From: Sphagnum compactum
Lineage: Eukaryota > Bryophyta > Sphagnopsida > Sphagnales
NCBI GenBank assembly: GCA_965153455.1
Contig: OZ234495.1
Span: 10,970,875 to 11,034,874, forward strand
Reading direction: 5' to 3'
Length of the DNA: 64,000 nucleotides
In this document: one piece after another, positions 24,470 through 36,893 of the stretch
Layout: every line of letters begins with the position of its first letter
Numbering within the stretch: position 1 is the first letter of the stretch
Program-made: the position numbers and the translations under genes
The notes under the pieces: generated by a model
Told to the model about the DNA's origin: nothing
Seen by the model: only the letters and a program-made list of their open reading frames with translations
Database searches by the model: none

Positions 24470-25640
24470 TCCAAAATACATGGCATATTGCAAAATGGAA
24501 TACAAGTGCTTACATGGCACCCACAACCCTCACTTGTCGAGGGACGAAGCCATCATGGAAGAAAAATCCACACAATTGCAAGTTGGGTAATCACTAATCA
24601 TTACTTCATATCACTTATGGTTTTTTGGTTGTCTTGAAAGGAGGCGATAAATCGGTCCATATCCTAGAAAAGGAATGTTTGAAGGAGTTAACAATGTGGC
24701 TTCAAGAGTTCATCCCACCTCCCACTTGTTTTCTTGCATAATGGATAGTTTGAATGTGTTGAGACAAAAGTCTTCTTCCCATTCTTGATTTGGGCCAAGC
24801 ATCTAGATCCCATGGCTTATAGACATGGGCAAAAGTACCATCACCAAAGAGATTCTAGGGGGCATATTTCAAAGGGTGGTTCATGGGAGTAGATATGTCA
24901 TCCCCAACCTGATTAACGAAGGGACATCTTGGTTTCTCCGAGAGCAAACAACCATCCTCCTCCAATGCCACCACCTCAATTTGAGTGAAATTTGTCCTTG
25001 CTTGGACATGCCATAAGGAAGGTAAGGCATGCCTATCGAATGCATATTTCCTGCTTGTCCCTCCCACACAATGCATAAGGTCATCATGACAAAACCAAAA
25101 GTTATGTAGTTCAATTGATACACCTTGGGTTGCAGACCTATAACCAACAAAACATAGAGTAGGAATACCACGATTTGTTCGTCTAAAAATGATTATGGTT
25201 TTGTAATAATGTTTAGTGTCTTTTTGTAATGCCGAGCAACAACTATTTAATTTCGGGGGACAATGTTCAATTCACCAAATGTCATCCCCACAAAGGCATT
25301 CAAGGACCTTCGCACCATTGTGGATGATAACAAGATCAAGGCCACTGGTTTTCCCCACATCCATAGTTGACAATTGGTTGATTAAAGTTGTTACATTGAC
25401 CATTTTCGGACGAGAGAAGTTCATCCGATCATGCTAGTGTGAATCTACTTCTAACCTAAGTGGAAGGTTTGCCGTGCGTTTGGATGATCCAAACACTTCC
25501 TCACCTTCCAAATGTAGTATTCTAGTTGAAAGAATATAACTTGAAGTTTATTTGACAATCACGACAACAATTTAAACTAGGTCCCCAGATTGATTGGCCC
25601 TACGCAAACATAATTCATTCTTGTTTGGATCGGTCCCAAA
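24470..25640 (-). pseudogene. SWIM transposase A, C-terminal half
   Basis: Read leftward from the CACTA insert: 'HLEGEEVFGSSKR', 'LNAFVGMTFGELNIVP', 'TNRGIPTLCFVGYRSATQG', 'LHNFWFCHDDLMHCVGG', 'SLWHVQARTNFTQ', 'CLLSEKPRCPF', 'GDDISTPMNHPL', then 'MISDYPTCNCVDFSSMMAS' and 'PCKHLYSILQ'. The last two pieces supply the C-x-C and C-x-H ligands of a SWIM zinc finger. Copy B at 47.1-48.8 kb has the same blocks in the same order. Stops and frameshifts are frequent. The protein would act in the nucleus as a DNA transposase. Confidence 0.75.
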
Positions 25641-25643
25641 AAT

Positions 25644-28600
25644 CAATAGTAGAAAACCCCCCTTTTTTAACCAAAAAGTTTTCAACTAAACACGATTTGC
25701 AACTATGTTGCAATTGGAATTTTTAAATAGAATAATGGCAATTACCAATTAAGTCAACTCATCAATTAAATTAGCATATAGTTGAAAGTAGTCTTCAACT
25801 AGGTGGTATTTTTCCGAATATTCCTTTGAATATTTTAAACATCAACAATGTCTTCAAGTTGAAATGTCTATTATGTTGGTAAATAATGAATAACATGTTT
25901 TGATTAAAGGTTCTCTAGTTGGCACATAGTCAAGACGTCAACTAATGGTGACACCATCAACACATGTATGGATGACAAAATGTATTTTAATAGATGGATG
26001 AAATACAATTTCATTTTCAAGTTTGTTGCAATTATCTCTCAATTCAACTAAACAACTAATATGTGATTTTGTTTTTATACATATGACATATGTTAATATT
26101 TATGCTAAACAATGATAACATTAAATTAGCTGTAAAATTAATGTGTATAAATGAATAAGTTAGATGTGATATAATTTTGCAATGCATATAATTTTTGAAT
26201 CAATTATCTTAAATATGAATTAATAATTTAATCTTGTATATGTTCATACATGTAATATTTGATTTTTATGTAGACCAAATTTATTTTAGGACATATCAAA
26301 TAATGATATATAATTAAGGATTAAATTGTGAAATCTTAATGTTTATTAATTTTTTTTCATGTGATAGTTTAATATTTATTAAAATTTATGATCAAACATT
26401 AAAATACATGTAATTTTATTTGTAAAAATGAGTGGTTATGTATGATCATTGATGTAAATATTGTTTTTGTGCATTTAAATAATAATAATTAATAAAATGA
26501 AATAAAATTAAAAAAAACTTTGAAATATAAATTGAAAATAATGCATATGTTCAATAAATGTAATTTCTAATTTTGTTTTAAATCAAATTTAATTTTCAAC
26601 ATATCATGTAATGATAGATAATTAGTATTTTGTGGAACTTTAATGTTTATTCACTTTTATACATATGATAGCTTTATACTTGTTAAAAATGATCAAAATT
26701 CATTAAACTGAAATTACTTGTAAATTCTATTTATAAAAATGAAAGGTTATGTATTATGCAAAAGTTTTTGCATTTAAATAATAAATTAAATATTTTAATA
26801 AATTTTAATAAATTGAAGTATAAGTATAAAATAATGTGAATTAAAGTACAAGTTAATAACAACATGTTCAACACATGTAGAAATAGTTATTTCTATATAA
26901 TTTAATTTTTCATTTACAACGTAAGTAATCAAACATAATTATGATTATTTGGAATTAATGTAGTAATTAATTTAAGTTTTAATTAATGTAGTGTAATGAC
27001 TATTTGGAATTAATTTAATAATTAATTTAATGTTATTATTGGTTGGAATATATCTTAAAATTATTTATTTCATTATGAATTTATTTGATGGTAAATAATA
27101 ATAATAATTGGCATAGCTTGTAGGAACATTTAATAAATATTTTTATAATTTCAAAAAATATTTTAATTCTAGCACTATTATATTTACCTCAATATTTTTA
27201 CTATATCTTATCTATATTCAATGTATATTATATTAATTTATGATAGTTATAACAAGATAGTTAATAATACAAAATAATAATAATTAAATAACAACTTAGT
27301 TTATATTAGCTACAATAGTATTTTGTATAATTATAATAATTTATTAATAATTTATGTATGTTAATAATATTCTAACTAATATATAACTTTATTATATCTA
27401 ATGAAATATTAATAAATAGTAAATTATTAATAATAAATAATAATAATAATTTGTTAGAATAATTTTAATTAATTATTTAAAAAATTACTGAATATTTACT
27501 ACATGTAATTAGCACAAAAAATAAACCTAGGCTAGGTAAACTATTAGTTTAACTTTAGGTTTAACTAAATTAAAACTAGGTTGTAACTCATTTGCAACAA
27601 GGTTGCAACTAATTAAGTTGCAATTACATTATCACAAGGTTACAACTAGGGTAATTTAATTGACCACCATACACTTAAGCTATTAGAGAATTTTAAATCC
27701 TAATACATCTTACCTTTACTTTTCAAGCTCAAAATGATGTTTTAGAACTTGACTTGGCGCACCCATGGCCACTTAGATCACTCAAAATAGATAAAAAATG
27801 AAGAAGATACGAGCATTGAAAGTAGGTGGGAAAGTGTTCAATCATAGGCCTAATTCACACATTAAAATTTAGTACATTTGTTCTCTTTGTGGTTCTTTTT
27901 TGGTTGTCTTTGCCTTTGCAATTTAGAAAAGTAATTTAAAACTTAACTTGGTGCACCGTAGCTTTTTAGATCATGCAAAATGAATAGAAATGAAGAAGAT
28001 ATGACATTATAAAATAATGGATCATTTTTTGAAAAAACACATTATCTAATTTTAACATGTCTTATGTTTCTTCTATGTTGCTCCTTTGCTTTTGAGCTTA
28101 AAGAGATAATGTAGAGTTTATATTGGCACTCATGTAGCTTTTTACATCATTCAAATTAAACAAGAAATGAGAAAGATCTAGAAATGTTTAGTTGTAGGCC
28201 TATGTGTGTTTTTAAGCTTGTCTTCCCAAGGTGGCAACTAAAATGTTTGTCCCATAATGTTTGGCTTCCATGTAAATAATCCCAAGTATATATTAACAAG
28301 TGCACTAGGATGATGGAGAATCAAAGTAAACATGAAAATGTAATAACCATTTGGGATGAGCCAATGAAAAAGGCACAACCTTAAAAACTAAGTTCAATAA
28401 AATTGGATTTTATTTGTGATTTAGGTCTAGGCCTAACCTAATGCTCAGGTCTAACCTTAGCTTGAGCTAAGTGGCTACTTATGTCTAGGCCTAGCTTAGG
28501 TGTTTAGGTTTGGTTTTAACCTAAGTTTAAACTAGGGGGCCATGTTTAGACCTAGCCCTTGCCTAGGTAATTAAATGGTTGCTTATGATTAGGCACCACA

Positions 28601-29181
28601 TACATAGATAGGCCTAGGTTATGCCACATGTCATTTATTTCTTGGTTCCCAAACCCTATTAAATCACCACATATGTCATCCCACCATTGGCCAAATGCAT
28701 TGACCATCATAATTGCAACATAATTTACCTTTCAACTTAATTTCTATTATGGTTAATCAATGGTGGAATGTTTTGGGTGTGCCATGTGTCACCACATCAT
28801 TGGTTAAACATTCAATTCACATAGTTGAAATGTAGTCGAAGTTGCAACTGAATACTTTGCTAATGTCATATACATAGTTAGTAGATGAAATTCATCCATT
28901 AGTTGAAGGAAGTTAATAACACCTCGCAACTAGGTTGGTAAAATAGTTTGCAACTAAAATGGTTAATGATGGCTATTGATGTGGTGTTGAAATGCAGCAA
29001 ACTCTTTCAATTTGAATGTCATTGTCGACTTGTACTTGTTAAGTTTTTTGGTTTGTAGTTGAGAAAAACATTTTTAAGTTGCAAAAAAAACTTTGCAATT
29101 ATTTTTGTTAGTTTCAACTATGTTTTATAATCAAGGTGTAGTTGAAAATGTAGTTGCAAAAGGGGGGGTTTTCTACTAGTG
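25644..29181. mobile_element. 3,538-bp non-autonomous CACTA element, AAT target duplication
   Basis: The left end reads CAATAGTAGAAAACCCCCC. The right end, inverted, reads CACTAGTAGAAAACCCCCCC. Both sides carry AAT (25,641-25,643 and 29,182-29,184), a 3-bp target duplication as expected of the CACTA superfamily. Subterminal regions are rich in 'gttgcaact' words, typical transposase-binding repeats (inference). The interior is very AT-rich with no open frame, so a transposase from elsewhere would be needed. It splits a SWIM transposase whose coding homology resumes on each side. The left terminus has CAATA for CACTA, one substitution. Confidence 0.85.
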
Positions 29182-29184
29182 AAT

Positions 29185-31240
29185 ACACCTCCTTGTAAAA
29201 AAAATAATACAATGAAGATTGCTTGAATGGTTGCACATAATCGTTGGACATTGTAACAAAGAGGCAAACACCCCTATCGTTAGATTATTGCAACCAAATA
29301 TTATGGATTGTCTTATATAAATTACAAGTTGGCATATCAACTTCCTCGTCCAAAGAGGATTTCTACAAGCACATAAAAGGAATGAAATTAAAATTCAGGC
29401 AAGACAGATGGAAAATAAAATTTCAATAAAATAGTTTGGAAGAATTTACATCCAACATGAAGCTTCCCCATTGTCACACATGAAAGTGCTAGAAGTTGAG
29501 CCAATTGTTGAGTTCTTGAATAACACCTTTGTTGGCAGCTCCAGACGAGTACCACCACGACCGAATGGTAGCATATTGAAGGTCAACTTCTTCCAAGGAT
29601 GTGACTTTTTTCTAATCATAAAAAGGGCTTTGTGTTGATCATGGAACTCAAGTGCGATCAATTGTTTGGTGTGTTTATCGAAATACTAAGTCCAATGGAA
29701 AAACATGTTTGCTCTTTGTCAACCATCTTCATAGTAGGATCTCTAATCCCATAAACAATCCAAATTGCATTCCAATTTGCTTGTGCACCATCCGTCATGA
29801 ACCCCTTGAAAACAAGAATACCCAACCCTTTCTTTTGAACAACTGCATTTAGCTTTCTCCACAAAATGCATTGAGCTTCCGTGTTCTCAAATTGCATGTC
29901 ACAAATTGCAATCATCATGACTTTACAATAGACTAGGTCATAAGCATGATAGGCCATGATTGTCCATCCTTGAACATGCTTTATGTGATTGAACATCATC
30001 CATGCATTTTCCAAATCATCACTGCCAAATTGAATCCGAAGGCAACTCCATCCATGGACATCTTGAACAAATAAACCTTTTGCCCGGCTTGTTGACCAAG
30101 AAAACAATTGTCCTTAACAAAGTCGTAACCAAACAGTGCTTTCAATTTGAGGATATAGTTAATGGAGCCCGAGTTACCAAGACGATGCTTTAGTGAAACA
30201 ATGAAATTGTGTATGTTAGGAGAGCACAAAGGAGTGAACTTTCATAATGTTTGATCTAGTTTTTCACCTTTGAGAAACTCCACATGACCTTCTCCATCCT
30301 CATTGAACAAGTGACGAGAAAAAAATGTCTTACTCGTAGTCAAAGCAATAGCCGAAGTGGTAGCAATTGGCGTCTTCCATTGAATAAGACTCAATATTGG
30401 GAAACAACTTCAGTTGACTCTAGCTACATCTTCTTGATAATGTCATCTTCTTTGATTTCAATGCCATTTTTAACAATTGACATTGAACTAAAATTCTTAC
30501 AAAATATGGGATACTTATAGTCTAGTGACGGGTCTTATTTGTATTTGTGCCTACAATTACAAACATATGATAGTGAACCCCTTTCCTCCCCATTCCATGA
30601 TTTGACTGTGAGTCAGCTGCATGATGCACAAGATTCGTCATCCTTGTTTTCTGTGTTTTTTCCTTTTTTAGATGTTGATTGCGATAGTGTCTTTGGCTCC
30701 TCTTCCTCTTCCATTGGGGTTCCATATTTCTTTTCTACCAATGCGTCTTAGTTTGCATCATATTTTTAAATAGGCACTTCATACTCGTCATCTCTATCGC
30801 TTTCATTTTCTGGCCACTTCTTGCGTGAGGCTTCTACCAATGAATATTGGTTTGCTTTGTTCGTCCCCAACAAGTATTGTGCCTGGTGTAATAGGTCCTA
30901 TAGTTTTGGTTTGTTAGTTTTGTTGGCCACAGATGGTCCCCATGAACTTGTCACAAGATGTTCACGAAATCCAGATTGAACATCTATATCACTATGGCAT
31001 AGACTTTGTACTCTTGCGTGTTATTTCTTGATGCCCAATATCCCATTCTAACACTATAGTTTGCATCTATCACTTTCATCTATCGTTGATCCACTATTGG
31101 ATATAAATCCAAGTCTCGAGGAGTTTTAGTAGGCATTCTCACAATTCCAAACCTACACTTGCAATGAAAAACTTTCTCGTCCAAGTTGCCTCTTTTTCAT
31201 TACATACAATCATTGAAAAGGTTATTGATTGTTTAACATT
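29185..31240 (-). pseudogene. SWIM transposase A, N-terminal and catalytic half
   Basis: Read leftward: 'KVFHCKCRFGIVRMP', 'VHGDHLWPTKLTNQNYR', 'IHNFIVSLKHRLGNSG', 'YLFKMSMDGVAFGFN', 'YCKVMMIAICDMQFENTEAQ', 'FKGFMTDGAQANWNAIWIV' (likely catalytic Asp), 'MVDKEQTCF', 'LEFHDQHKAL' and 'EEVDMPTCNLYKTIHNIWLQ'. The last block is continued after the nested CACTA element. Copy B contains closely matching 'NKEQIYFFHWIQSLD' and 'EANMPTCNMLEKIYNIWLQ'. Multiple stops and frame changes make it a pseudogene. I know this type as plant transposases with a C-terminal SWIM finger. A finer family name is not assigned. Confidence 0.7.
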
Positions 31241-34200
31241 TATCATTTTATAACATCCCTTTTAGTGTGTTGGATGTGAACATTTATGGCTGTCATTTGC
31301 TGACGTTATATTATTTGATCAATGACTATTTATCTTAACAATCATAGCAGATATTTTCTTATTGATCTCAAAACTAATGCAAGATGTTTCAATATGTGCA
31401 ATTCAACATTAGTTCATTCATTTGATAGTGGACGCCATTGTAACACATTATTCTTTCTACATCTTTTACTTTCTTCAAAGTGTGAGAAGTACCAGTCACA
31501 TAGGCATACATAAAACCTTTTATTCATTAATGCTTAAGTTCTGCTTTTGAATTGTAGTATACATTTAGGGTTTTGTTTCCTCATGCTTATTTCTTCTTAT
31601 ATGTCCCTCTAATTCTGTTACAATTGTTATAAACAAAATACATTTTTTTTACTCCATAATTACAATTGGATCCATTTTATTTCATCCATGTTCAATTCGT
31701 TTCATATGATTTCTACATCCGGACAATTCAAATTATTGTATGTATTGCACGGTGCGATTGAATAAACAATATTTTTTCCATTAGGGTTTGGACATTGTCT
31801 TCTTCGACTATCCCACACTTCTCGTGGTTTCGAGCAATCTAGTCATCCATTGATTCACAGGTGGTTAGAGGACTTTGTTTCGTTTGTGTTGTGGGACCCA
31901 TGCTTGCCTGCCTGAAGTTACATATATTTCTTTTGGGTTTTCCAAATTTTTGTTGTTAATAATTTAAATAAGGCGACTAAGTCTTCACTTGATAAATCTT
32001 TCAAAAAGCTAGTAAAGTAGTGTTTTGGAAGTGGCTTTTATAGGCTTACGCATTATTTTAAGAATTCCATTATGTGTTTAAACATCGCCTAATGATAATC
32101 TTTGATGTCCTGTTCTCGAGGGTTTTGCCTTGGCCTTCTTTTGGCAATAAATGAACCTTATACTTTTGTCTTCTTGTTTTCCCACCGCTTAATGGCCCAC
32201 TCATCTATGTTATCCACTTGGTTTTTTTTAAGATTCCCCCATTTCTTGATTTCTATCAGTTCGCAGTCCGCATAATGGGTCGAATTGACTATCATCTTGA
32301 AGAACTCGCCATGGTTGTTCTATTTGTTTGAAAATTATGTCCAAAATTGAATGCAACAATGTGTTTTCAATCATGCATTGAACGATAGGTCACTAGTAAT
32401 CAGTGATATATTTGTCATTGTTTGGGAGAAATCCAATTGAGATGGTAATATTGAATAACACAATTAAATATTCAAATTAATAATATTGGGTGCGAGGATC
32501 CAAATATTATATCGAAGTAATAGGCATGCAATATTATTTTAGACTATATCAAATGCAATAAGATAATGATGATACTGAAAATGCAAATAGACAATAAAGA
32601 GTGAGATAATGGAGTTTGAAATTTATTTGAAATGTAATGACAATGCAATCACTATATGTGGTTTTATAGGCATTTTTTGGAGTTCCAGGGATTGATTGGG
32701 TACTACATATGCGTCCTTTGGAATTCCAGGGATTGAATGGGTATTGTATATGTGTCCTTTGGAGTTCAAGGAATAAAAAATTTTAGATGAACTATTGGAT
32801 TTTCCAAGAAGCAACCACTACGTTCAACTTCAGCCCTAATTCATATCAAAAAGTCTATTGAACCACAAATTATTGCAAAGAATGGTATTTTGGTTTCTTG
32901 TTTAGTTGTTGGGACGTCTTTTTTTTTCAACTATCTAAGACATCTTGTGGTTTCAAGGCTGGGCCTATCATCCGACGAATCACAAGTTATTTTAACATTT
33001 TGTTCCTTAAATCTTGTGGCACCTAGGCTTGCTTACTTGGAGTTGCATAGAGTCATCTATTGGGTTCCATAATTTTATTGATTGGAGGTTTCCAAGGGTT
33101 ACCAGACCCTTTGTCGATAAATCCTTTAATAAACTTGTGAAAAAATGTTATAGAATTGGCTTTTTCAAACTTGCGCGTTCTTGGAAGAAATCCATGGCAT
33201 GTGTAAACATCGCCTAGTGGTAGTCTTCCATATTTTCCTTCGAAATCTTTATAGTTTATTTGAACAATGCAATATTTTCTTTGTTTATCTTTGCATTTGG
33301 CCATTGCCATGTCGCCCATTCATTTGTTTTTTCCATTTTGATCCCCATGTTTTGATTTCTAGCAACTATTTGAAAGGGTTTAATAGGGTGGGATCTCTTG
33401 GAAATTCCAAAGGCATTTTTATCATTTCGCATATTCTATCTAGTATGTTTAAATTAAGGTGTATACAATAATAATTTCCAAGGTGTTTGGTGTGACCATT
33501 GTTGTAAATTTTTTTTTTGCCCTTGTACAATTGATGTTTAGTAATTGCAAATGGGTGGTAGTTGTAAAAAAGATGGAGCTATGCAATTCAGATGGAGAGA
33601 GGGAAAAAATGTAGTTTGATTCTTCAAGCATCAAAAATGACTCTAGACATAAGAGGTTTGAAAGATTGAACTCAAATAAAAAACATGTTGAAATGGTATA
33701 GAGAATGTGTGGCTGTGAGCCATACCAACACAACCATGCACGGTAGTTTCAATTTTTAAGAATTACATTAGGGATATTGGGATTCTTACATTAGGGATAT
33801 TGGGGTGTGGTAAGGTTATTAAGAGTTTTTAGCAACTTCATGTTAGAATAAGGAATGATGAATGTGCATGGTTGCATGGGGGGTTGTTTTTTTTGGAAAT
33901 TTGATATTGGATGAATGAGGTGTTGGGTTAATTCTTTTCTTCAATAAAAGTTTGTAATCATAATTTTAGAACTTCAATTGCGTGATTAGGGGCGAGAAAT
34001 CTCTAGAAGGTTAGGGTTAGAAGCAAACACTAAAATTCGTAATGTTCGGCAAAACATTAGTCTTGTTATGGTATTTAGTGGATAGTTGTGTAAGCGAGGA
34101 TGATTGAGATTCGTGAAGCAATTCAAGGGGTGTCAATGAAGGGTCCAATGGAAATAGAATAATGTTCAAACATTGTTAGTGTAAGATTAATTTGAGACAA

Positions 34201-34800
34201 CATAATGATTAAAAATAAATAATGTGATAGGGCGACAATACAACATGGATTTCATGATGAATGAAGCTTTTATTCAGGTTATAGATAAGCTCAATGATGA
34301 GTTGTAATTACATGTTGAAACCTGGGTTATGCCACAGTGATAGTTCATAACTACAGGAAATCTAGGATGCATCGAATGGTGCAAACAAAGTAATCCGCCT
34401 TGCTATTATGAGGTAGTCAACGAATCAAACCGTGCAACCAACGATAATGTCCAATGTTGAGACCTGAAGACCATGCAAAGATGGAGGTGTTTTCAATTTC
34501 ATAAAAACCTTCGCAAACAATTTTAGGTTCATCACCAAACGCGAGGTCGACTTGCAACAAAATCACCAAGGTACGAGAGTTCGGAGAAATGCAATAATAT
34601 CAAGTTCGAGGGGGTTCAACTTCAAGACAAGGGTGCACCTCTCATGGTTCAAGGTTTTCATCATGAGGATGTTGGGTCAATGCCAAATCTAAGGATGACT
34701 CTCGAGCCGGTTCTTCATTCATTTGTGTAGTTTGAGGCTCATAAGACATGGTCATGCGTGATGCCATGAATTCAAGGAAAGGAAAAAATCTTATCAAAAT
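31241..34800. other. Repetitive DNA, possibly upstream part of transposase A
   Basis: Contains a diverged duplicated block (separate entry). An 88-codon minus frame at 33,053-33,319 reads 'YGRLPLGDVYTCHGFL' and is matched by a weaker version near 32,030-32,130, so it may be old coding sequence, perhaps a transposase N terminus. The rest (31,260-31,790 and 33,470-34,800) shows no recognised gene. Confidence 0.4.
31795..33460. repeat. Diverged direct duplication, about 0.5 kb per copy
   Basis: Copy 1 (about 31,795-32,290) and copy 2 (about 32,905-33,460) share collinear blocks: 'tctcgtggtttcgagcaa' versus 'tcttgtggtttcaaggc', 'acccatgcttgcctgcc' versus 'acctaggcttgcttac', 'tgataaatctttcaaaaag' versus 'cgataaatcctttaataaa', 'gtgtttaaacatcgcct' versus 'catgtgtaaacatcgcct'. 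The spacer holds two copies of a 'gaattccagggattgaatggg' phrase near 32,680-32,740. Confidence 0.5.
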
Positions 34801-34807
34801 CAACTTG

Positions 34808-34935
34808 CACTACTACAAAATGTGGGCGCAGTTTAGTAGTCCCCGTTCACTAGACCAGTGAATTCACAACTTTTTCATTGGTCCCCGTTCACTATAACCA
34901 GTGAATTCATTCCAAATCCAGTGAAATCACTTGTG
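34808..34935 (+). mobile_element. CACTACTACAAAA left end related to the 153-bp MITE
   Basis: CACTACTACAAAATGTGGGC at 34,808 and the next ~120 bases match the MITE at 3955 (same 'cactag', 'ccagtgaattcatt' and 'ccagtgaaatcac' blocks). Similarity stops after about 34,930, before the MITE's right end, so this is either a truncated copy or the left end of a longer element. The right partner was not identified. Confidence 0.5.
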
Positions 34936-35133
34936 TGGAAGATTTGGTACATTAAGATGCATGGTTGTAATTTATAAGTCAAGGAAAAGGAAGGAAAGGT
35001 GTAAAGTAATGATCTAGAACCTTGGTAAAGTAAAACTTTAAAATCAATGAAAAAAAAGGTTTAAATAAAATTTGTTGGGGGGAAAAATGAGAAGATGTGA
35101 AAAGGATGTTTCTCCTTCTTTTTCCAGAGGTCG

Positions 35134-35214
35134 CCAAACATTGGAACCTTCCAAGGGCCACCAAACATTGGAACCTTCCAAGGGCCACCAAACATTGGAC
35201 CCTTCCATTGGCCA
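35134..35214. repeat. 27-bp unit, three tandem copies
   Basis: The unit ccaaacattggaaccttcca plus agggcca repeats at 35,134, 35,161 and 35,188, with changes only in the third copy. The 27-base period keeps a frame open on both strands, but no domain is evident. Confidence 0.85.
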
Positions 35215-35473
35215 CCAAGTTGAGGTCGTTTTTCACCTCCTTCCTTCTCTTTCTATTTAAAGGTGTGAATTTGGATCATTTGGGTTCTCTATTTTCGAAC
35301 ATAATTTTTGATTTGAATCCTTGAAAACTTGTTCCTACAACTTTCCTAGGAGGAGAAGAGTGATTAATTTTAGTAGATGGTGGAAATAGGGATAATAGAT
35401 TGAATGATAGTACTTTTGAAAGAATGGAAGTGAATAGGGGTAGTTTTAAGAACTTGAAATTTTAGAGAAATTT

Positions 35474-36040
35474 CATAAGACCTTTTGGGTTTTGTAGCAT
35501 AATTTTAAAAAAAATTTAGGTATAGAACTTGATATTTAATATGCAGGTGCACCCTATAGTTAGCTTTCTAATGAACTAATGAAAGTTAGATTTGGATAAC
35601 ATATGTGATGGGAATAATGTTTTGAGTGACTCGAGGTCTGTTGTCAAGTTAAAGTATTTACTTTCGTGAAACCCTTTCAGTTCTATGGCACAACTTTTTA
35701 TTAATTTAGGTGCAAAGTTTGAGATTTGGTAGGCAGGGGTGCCTTGCTAGCTTTCCAATGAACTAATGTAAGCCAGATTTGGATAACATATGTGATGGGA
35801 ACAATGTTTTGACTGACTGGAGGTCTGTTGTCAAGTTGAGCTTTCTGCTTTCACGAAACCTTCTCGGTTCTATGGCATAACTTTTTATTGATTTAAATAT
35901 AAAGGTTGAGATTTGGTAACCAAGTGCACCTTGTAACTAGCTTTCCAATGAACTAATGCAAACTAGATTTGGATAACATATGTGAGGGAAACAATGTTTT
36001 GAATGACTGTAAATCTGCTGTCAAATCGAGTATATTGTCA
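35474..36040. repeat. Satellite-like tandem repeat, three units of ~187 bp
   Basis: Units start near 35,474, 35,665 and 35,852. Each contains 'ttctatggcataactttt', 'gagatttggtaggcag', 'agctttccaatgaactaatg', 'gatttggataacatatgtg' and 'gtctgttgtcaagttgag' in order. The first unit is most diverged. There is no coding signal. Confidence 0.8.
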
Positions 36041-36299
36041 AATCCTTAGAAGTGGGTTTAAATGGGTGATAGTTAACATAAAATTCTAGGATTTGGAAAG
36101 TTTGAACTTAGAAAATATATCTATCAATTCCAAATCATAAATGATGCATAGGAGGCAAACTATTTGTTTTCAATTATAAATGCAATTTAATATCTAGAGT
36201 TACACTTTGCATTTTTCCTTCACCAATAGCATATGTACCTTCGAATATAATCACCTCATAGAACTAGGAGTAAAAGGACAAGAAGTTGCCTCACAACGG

Positions 36300-36590
36300 C
36301 CTCATATTGTTTCAATTTTAAATGGGAACATACCGCTTGGAGATGAAAAAGTGGTGTTTCAAATGACACATACCTCTTGGAGATGAAAAAATGGTGTTTC
36401 AATTGACAGATACCTCTGAAAAATGAAAAATCATGTTTTGATTGACACATCTCTTGGAGATGAAGAGGTGATGTTGACTAACACATACCTCTTGGAAATG
36501 AATAGGTGGTGTTTCGATTCACACATACCTATTGGTTGTGAACATGTATAATTTAGATTGACATATAACTCTTGGTTGTGAACTCTTGGT
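36300..36590. repeat. ~50-bp tandem array, five to six degenerate units
   Basis: Units contain 'acacatacctcttggaga', 'tgaaaaaatggtg' and 'tttcaattgac', starting near 36,325, 36,370, 36,415, 36,450, 36,490 and 36,535. It lies inside the subterminal zone of the module ending at 36,893. Confidence 0.7.
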
Positions 36591-36599
36591 TTGCTTCAT

Positions 36600-36893
36600 C
36601 TTTTTTTTGTTCATCTGTTTTCATTTTTCATCCATTTTTTATCTTTTATCTGTTTTAATTTTTCATCCATTTTATTTTTTAACCCATTTTTATTTTTCAT
36701 CCATTTTTATTGTTCATCCATGTACACATGATAAAATATTCTTCCATGGCACAAAATATTTTGTGCCATGTGTCAATAGATTATTCCAAAAAATTTGATT
36801 TTGTTCACCTGCTCATGTTCACCTACTTATGTTCACGTTCACACGCTCACCAAATAATAATCCATGTTACATAACACAAGATTTCTTGCAGTG
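36600..36893 (+). mobile_element. Terminal module of the SWIM-transposon type (right end)
   Basis: TTCATCCATTTT-type repeats (36,605-36,720) are followed by 'acaaaatattttgtgcca', 'gattttgttcacctgctcat' and the terminus CTTGCAGTG at 36,893. The same block order occurs at 49,145-49,360 downstream of SWIM transposase B and, inverted, at 23,616-23,880 downstream of transposase A. Confidence 0.5.

Larger units (their letters stand above)
23616..36893 (-). mobile_element. Candidate composite element carrying SWIM transposase A
   Basis: The left edge CACTACAAAGCG (23,616) is followed by 'catgaatgtgagcc', 'gagcatggg', a 'ggacaaaatattc' block and then GGATGAAA-type repeats. The right edge, read inverted from 36,893, starts CACTGCAAGAAATC and contains the same kinds of blocks in the same order (gtgaac / catgagcagg / cacaaaatatt / ggatgaa). 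The two facing modules enclose the decayed SWIM transposase A (minus strand) and a nested CACTA element. The 3-bp flanks are CAA and ATG, which do not match, so unity of this segment is only inferred. Confidence 0.4.

Noticed and set aside
35134-36590. CRISPR-like array
   Set aside because: The repeats are contiguous tandem units without unique spacers of constant length, in a plant nuclear context.
34808-36893. A single CACTA element between these two ends
   Set aside because: The two ends are different types (CACTACTACAAAATG versus CACTGCAAGAAATC) and the flanks TTG and ATG do not match.
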